The notes under the pieces are model-generated. The model was not told the origin of the DNA, ran no database searches, and worked only from the letters and a program-made list of their open reading frames with translations. Positions 63,180-64,000 of a stretch of 64,000 nucleotides of DNA are shown one piece after another; within the stretch, counting starts at the first letter, position 1, and every line of letters starts with the position of its first letter. The DNA lies in NCBI RefSeq assembly GCF_000227465.1, contig NC_016047.1:1565001-1629000 (forward strand), read 5' to 3'. The stretch is from Bacillus spizizenii TU-B-10 (GTDB lineage Bacteria > Bacillota > Bacilli > Bacillales > Bacillaceae). A program made the position numbers and the translations under genes.

Positions 63180-63389
63180 TCATAACTCCAATACTTTAAA
63201 ATTTTCGCTCTGTTGTTCATATTCTAAAAATGCACCATCAACAGGTGTGATAAACTCAATATTAAATTTCTTCTCTTTCAGCTTTGTTCTGACGTCACGT
63301 TCAGATACGCCTTCAACATAAAGTGAATCTGTCTTTTCCCGAACAGGTACTTCGTCAGCCTTTTCTTGATAAAATACCTTATAAATCAT
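63180..63389 (-). CDS. rpoY: RNA polymerase epsilon subunit RpoY
   Basis: RpoY (YkzG, 69 residues) is the small epsilon subunit of RNA polymerase found in Firmicutes, with a fold like phage inhibitors of polymerase. The sequence is short and mixed charged ([19 protein letters not shown]) without membrane segments. TAAGGAGAG precedes the ATG on the minus strand. It lies immediately upstream of rnjA, linking transcription and RNA decay in one operon. A TATAAT on the minus strand (63438-63433) marks a likely promoter. Confidence 0.95.
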   Translation of the reverse strand: MIYKVFYQEKADEVPVREKTDSLYVEGVSERDVRTKLKEKKFNIEFITPVDGAFLEYEQQSENFKVLEL

Positions 63390-63468
63390 CCAAATCTCTC
63401 CTTAAATGCCGTATGTTAGACTCGCTTACTCTATTATATTCGAAAACGGAATATAAGGAAAGCCTTGA

Positions 63469-63503
63469 GCAAAATAAGGATCTCTCGAAAAGTGAAAGAT
63501 CCC
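63469..63503 (-). terminator. Terminator after the 23-codon mini-gene
   Basis: Read on the minus strand, GGATCTTTC and GAGAGATCC form a stem with one mismatch, followed by TTATTTTG. It starts four bases after the mini-gene stop and ends 31 bases before the rpoY -10. Confidence 0.65.
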
Positions 63504-63506
63504 TTG

Positions 63507-63578
63507 TCAGGCAATGGCTTTCTTGCGGAGCATTCCGTTCCATTGCCTTCTGAGTTTCTTTCTTAATTTGCGCAGCAT
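63507..63578 (-). CDS. Candidate 23-residue basic peptide, unrecognised
   Basis: ATG at 63578 is preceded on the minus strand by AAAAGGAGGG with an eight-base spacer, one of the best ribosome sites in the window, and the frame ends with TGA at 63507. The peptide is extremely basic and lacks acidic residues: it begins MLRKLRKKLRRQWNG and has LRKKA near its end, which would form an amphipathic helix. A terminator follows directly. I do not recognise it. The coding arms also form a hairpin (AGGCAATGG / CCATTGCCT), so an RNA role is possible. Confidence 0.55.
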   Translation of the reverse strand: MLRKLRKKLRRQWNGMLRKKAIA

Positions 63579-63700
63579 TTGTCAGTCCCTCCTTTTATAA
63601 ACATTTGTCCAGAGTTCTTTTATACAAATAGTATACGGAGGTTGAGGAAGACTTTTCGTGGTTATTAATGGAATTTAATATGATTTTTGAATGAAATAGT

Positions 63701-63728
63701 TTGCTGAATGGCAATCTTTTTGTATGAT
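63701..63728 (+). promoter_or_regulatory. Candidate promoter of ykrA
   Basis: TTGCTG (63701-63706) and TATGAT (63723-63728) are 16 bases apart, 44 bases before the ykrA start. Confidence 0.55.
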
Positions 63729-63771
63729 GAGGGTGGGAATTGCAGATCAAGACGATAAAGGGGAAGTTACA

Positions 63772-64000
63772 ATGGATTCAAAATTAATCTTTTTTGATAT
63801 TGACGGTACGATATATGATCATGACAAGAATATACCGGATAGTACGAGAAAAACGGTAGCGGAGCTGCAACGCCAAGGGCATCATGTGTTTATTGCCAGC
63901 GGGCGGTCTCCTTTTTTGGTTAAGCCGATTTTGGAGGAGCTGGGCATACACTCATTTATCTCCTATAATGGGCAGTATGTTGTCTTTGAAAATCAAGTAA
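63772..64000 (+). CDS. ykrA: HAD-superfamily phosphatase YkrA, N-terminal part (partial)
   Basis: Only the first 76 codons are in the window. The HAD motif I FFDIDGTIYD (with both catalytic aspartates) lies at residues 7-16 and motif II (FIASGRSP) near residue 43. This is the Cof-type HAD hydrolase pattern with a C2 cap expected downstream. The substrate is unknown. AAAGGGG precedes the ATG and a candidate promoter lies 44 bases upstream. The gene runs off the right edge and is divergent from the rpoY-rnjA side. Confidence 0.93.
   Translation, partial: MDSKLIFFDIDGTIYDHDKNIPDSTRKTVAELQRQGHHVFIASGRSPFLVKPILEELGIHSFISYNGQYVVFENQV

Noticed and set aside
1..64000. Search for mobile elements, prophage, CRISPR, tRNA or rRNA genes and composition shifts
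   Set aside because: No transposase, integrase, terminal inverted repeats, spacer-repeat array, tRNA cloverleaf or rRNA segment was recognised; gene order is that of the B. subtilis core chromosome.

Overview
The window is chromosomal DNA from Bacillus subtilis or a very close sister species. Almost every gene has a recognisable B. subtilis counterpart in the order ptsGHI - spl - kinA - patA - cheV - yku cluster - rok - mo operon - yknUVWXYZ - fruRKA - sipT - mreBH - abh - kinC - ktrC - adeC - rnjA/rpoY. Small differences from strain 168, as I remember it, suggest another strain or subspecies: no ykuG/ykuH between fadH and ykuI, a three-residue longer Rok, and a slightly longer YkuV C-terminus. 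Both ends cut a gene: the 3' part of ptsG on the left and the 5' part of ykrA on the right. I see no prophage, insertion sequence, CRISPR array, tRNA or rRNA.

Layout. 1-4.5 kb: glucose PTS (ptsG end, ptsH, ptsI) and the spore photoproduct lyase operon splAB. 4.5-9.2 kb: an acetyltransferase, chemoreceptor McpC, a hydroxyacid dehydrogenase and a secreted CAP-domain protein. 9.4-16.3 kb: PbpH, sporulation kinase KinA, aminotransferase PatA, a 53-codon small gene and CheV. 16.3-25.3 kb: envelope and lipid genes (ykuC, ykuD, Tat substrate ykuE, fadH), the EAL protein YkuI, the iron-sparing small RNA FsrA, a decayed reading frame, ykuJ-ykuK, abbA, darB and ccpC. 25.3-33.8 kb: Fur-controlled flavodoxins ykuNOP, dapH-dapL, ykuS, MscS-type ykuT, redox genes ykuU/ykuV, the nucleoid protein gene rok and sporulation gene yknT. 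33.9-38 kb: molybdopterin cofactor genes mobA-moeB-moeA-mobB-moaE-moaD. 38-45.7 kb: heterodimeric ABC exporter yknUV and the sigma-W operon yknWXYZ. 46-49.5 kb: fructose operon fruRKA. 49.7-64 kb: signal peptidase sipT, ABC-F ykpA, ampS, ykpC-mreBH, abh, kinC, ykqA, ktrC, adeC, RNase J1 with RNA polymerase epsilon, an unexplained 23-codon mini-gene, and ykrA.

Several physically separate genes work together. KinA and KinC feed the Spo0A phosphorelay. AbbA, Abh and Rok are transition-state regulators, and candidate 0A boxes sit in front of kinA, abbA and kinC. DapH, PatA and DapL supply the acetylated diaminopimelate branch of lysine and cell-wall synthesis. FsrA and ykuNOP both lie behind near-consensus Fur boxes, so iron sparing and flavodoxin replacement are co-regulated. 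DarB and KtrC are both c-di-AMP receptors. PbpH, MreBH, YkuD and YkuE act on the cell wall.

The least explained items are the 23-codon basic-peptide unit with its own ribosome site and terminator (63469-63596), the broken winged-helix-like frame behind fsrA (22080-22300), a perfect WalR-type box before pbpH, and a perfect 12-bp hairpin between dapH and dapL.
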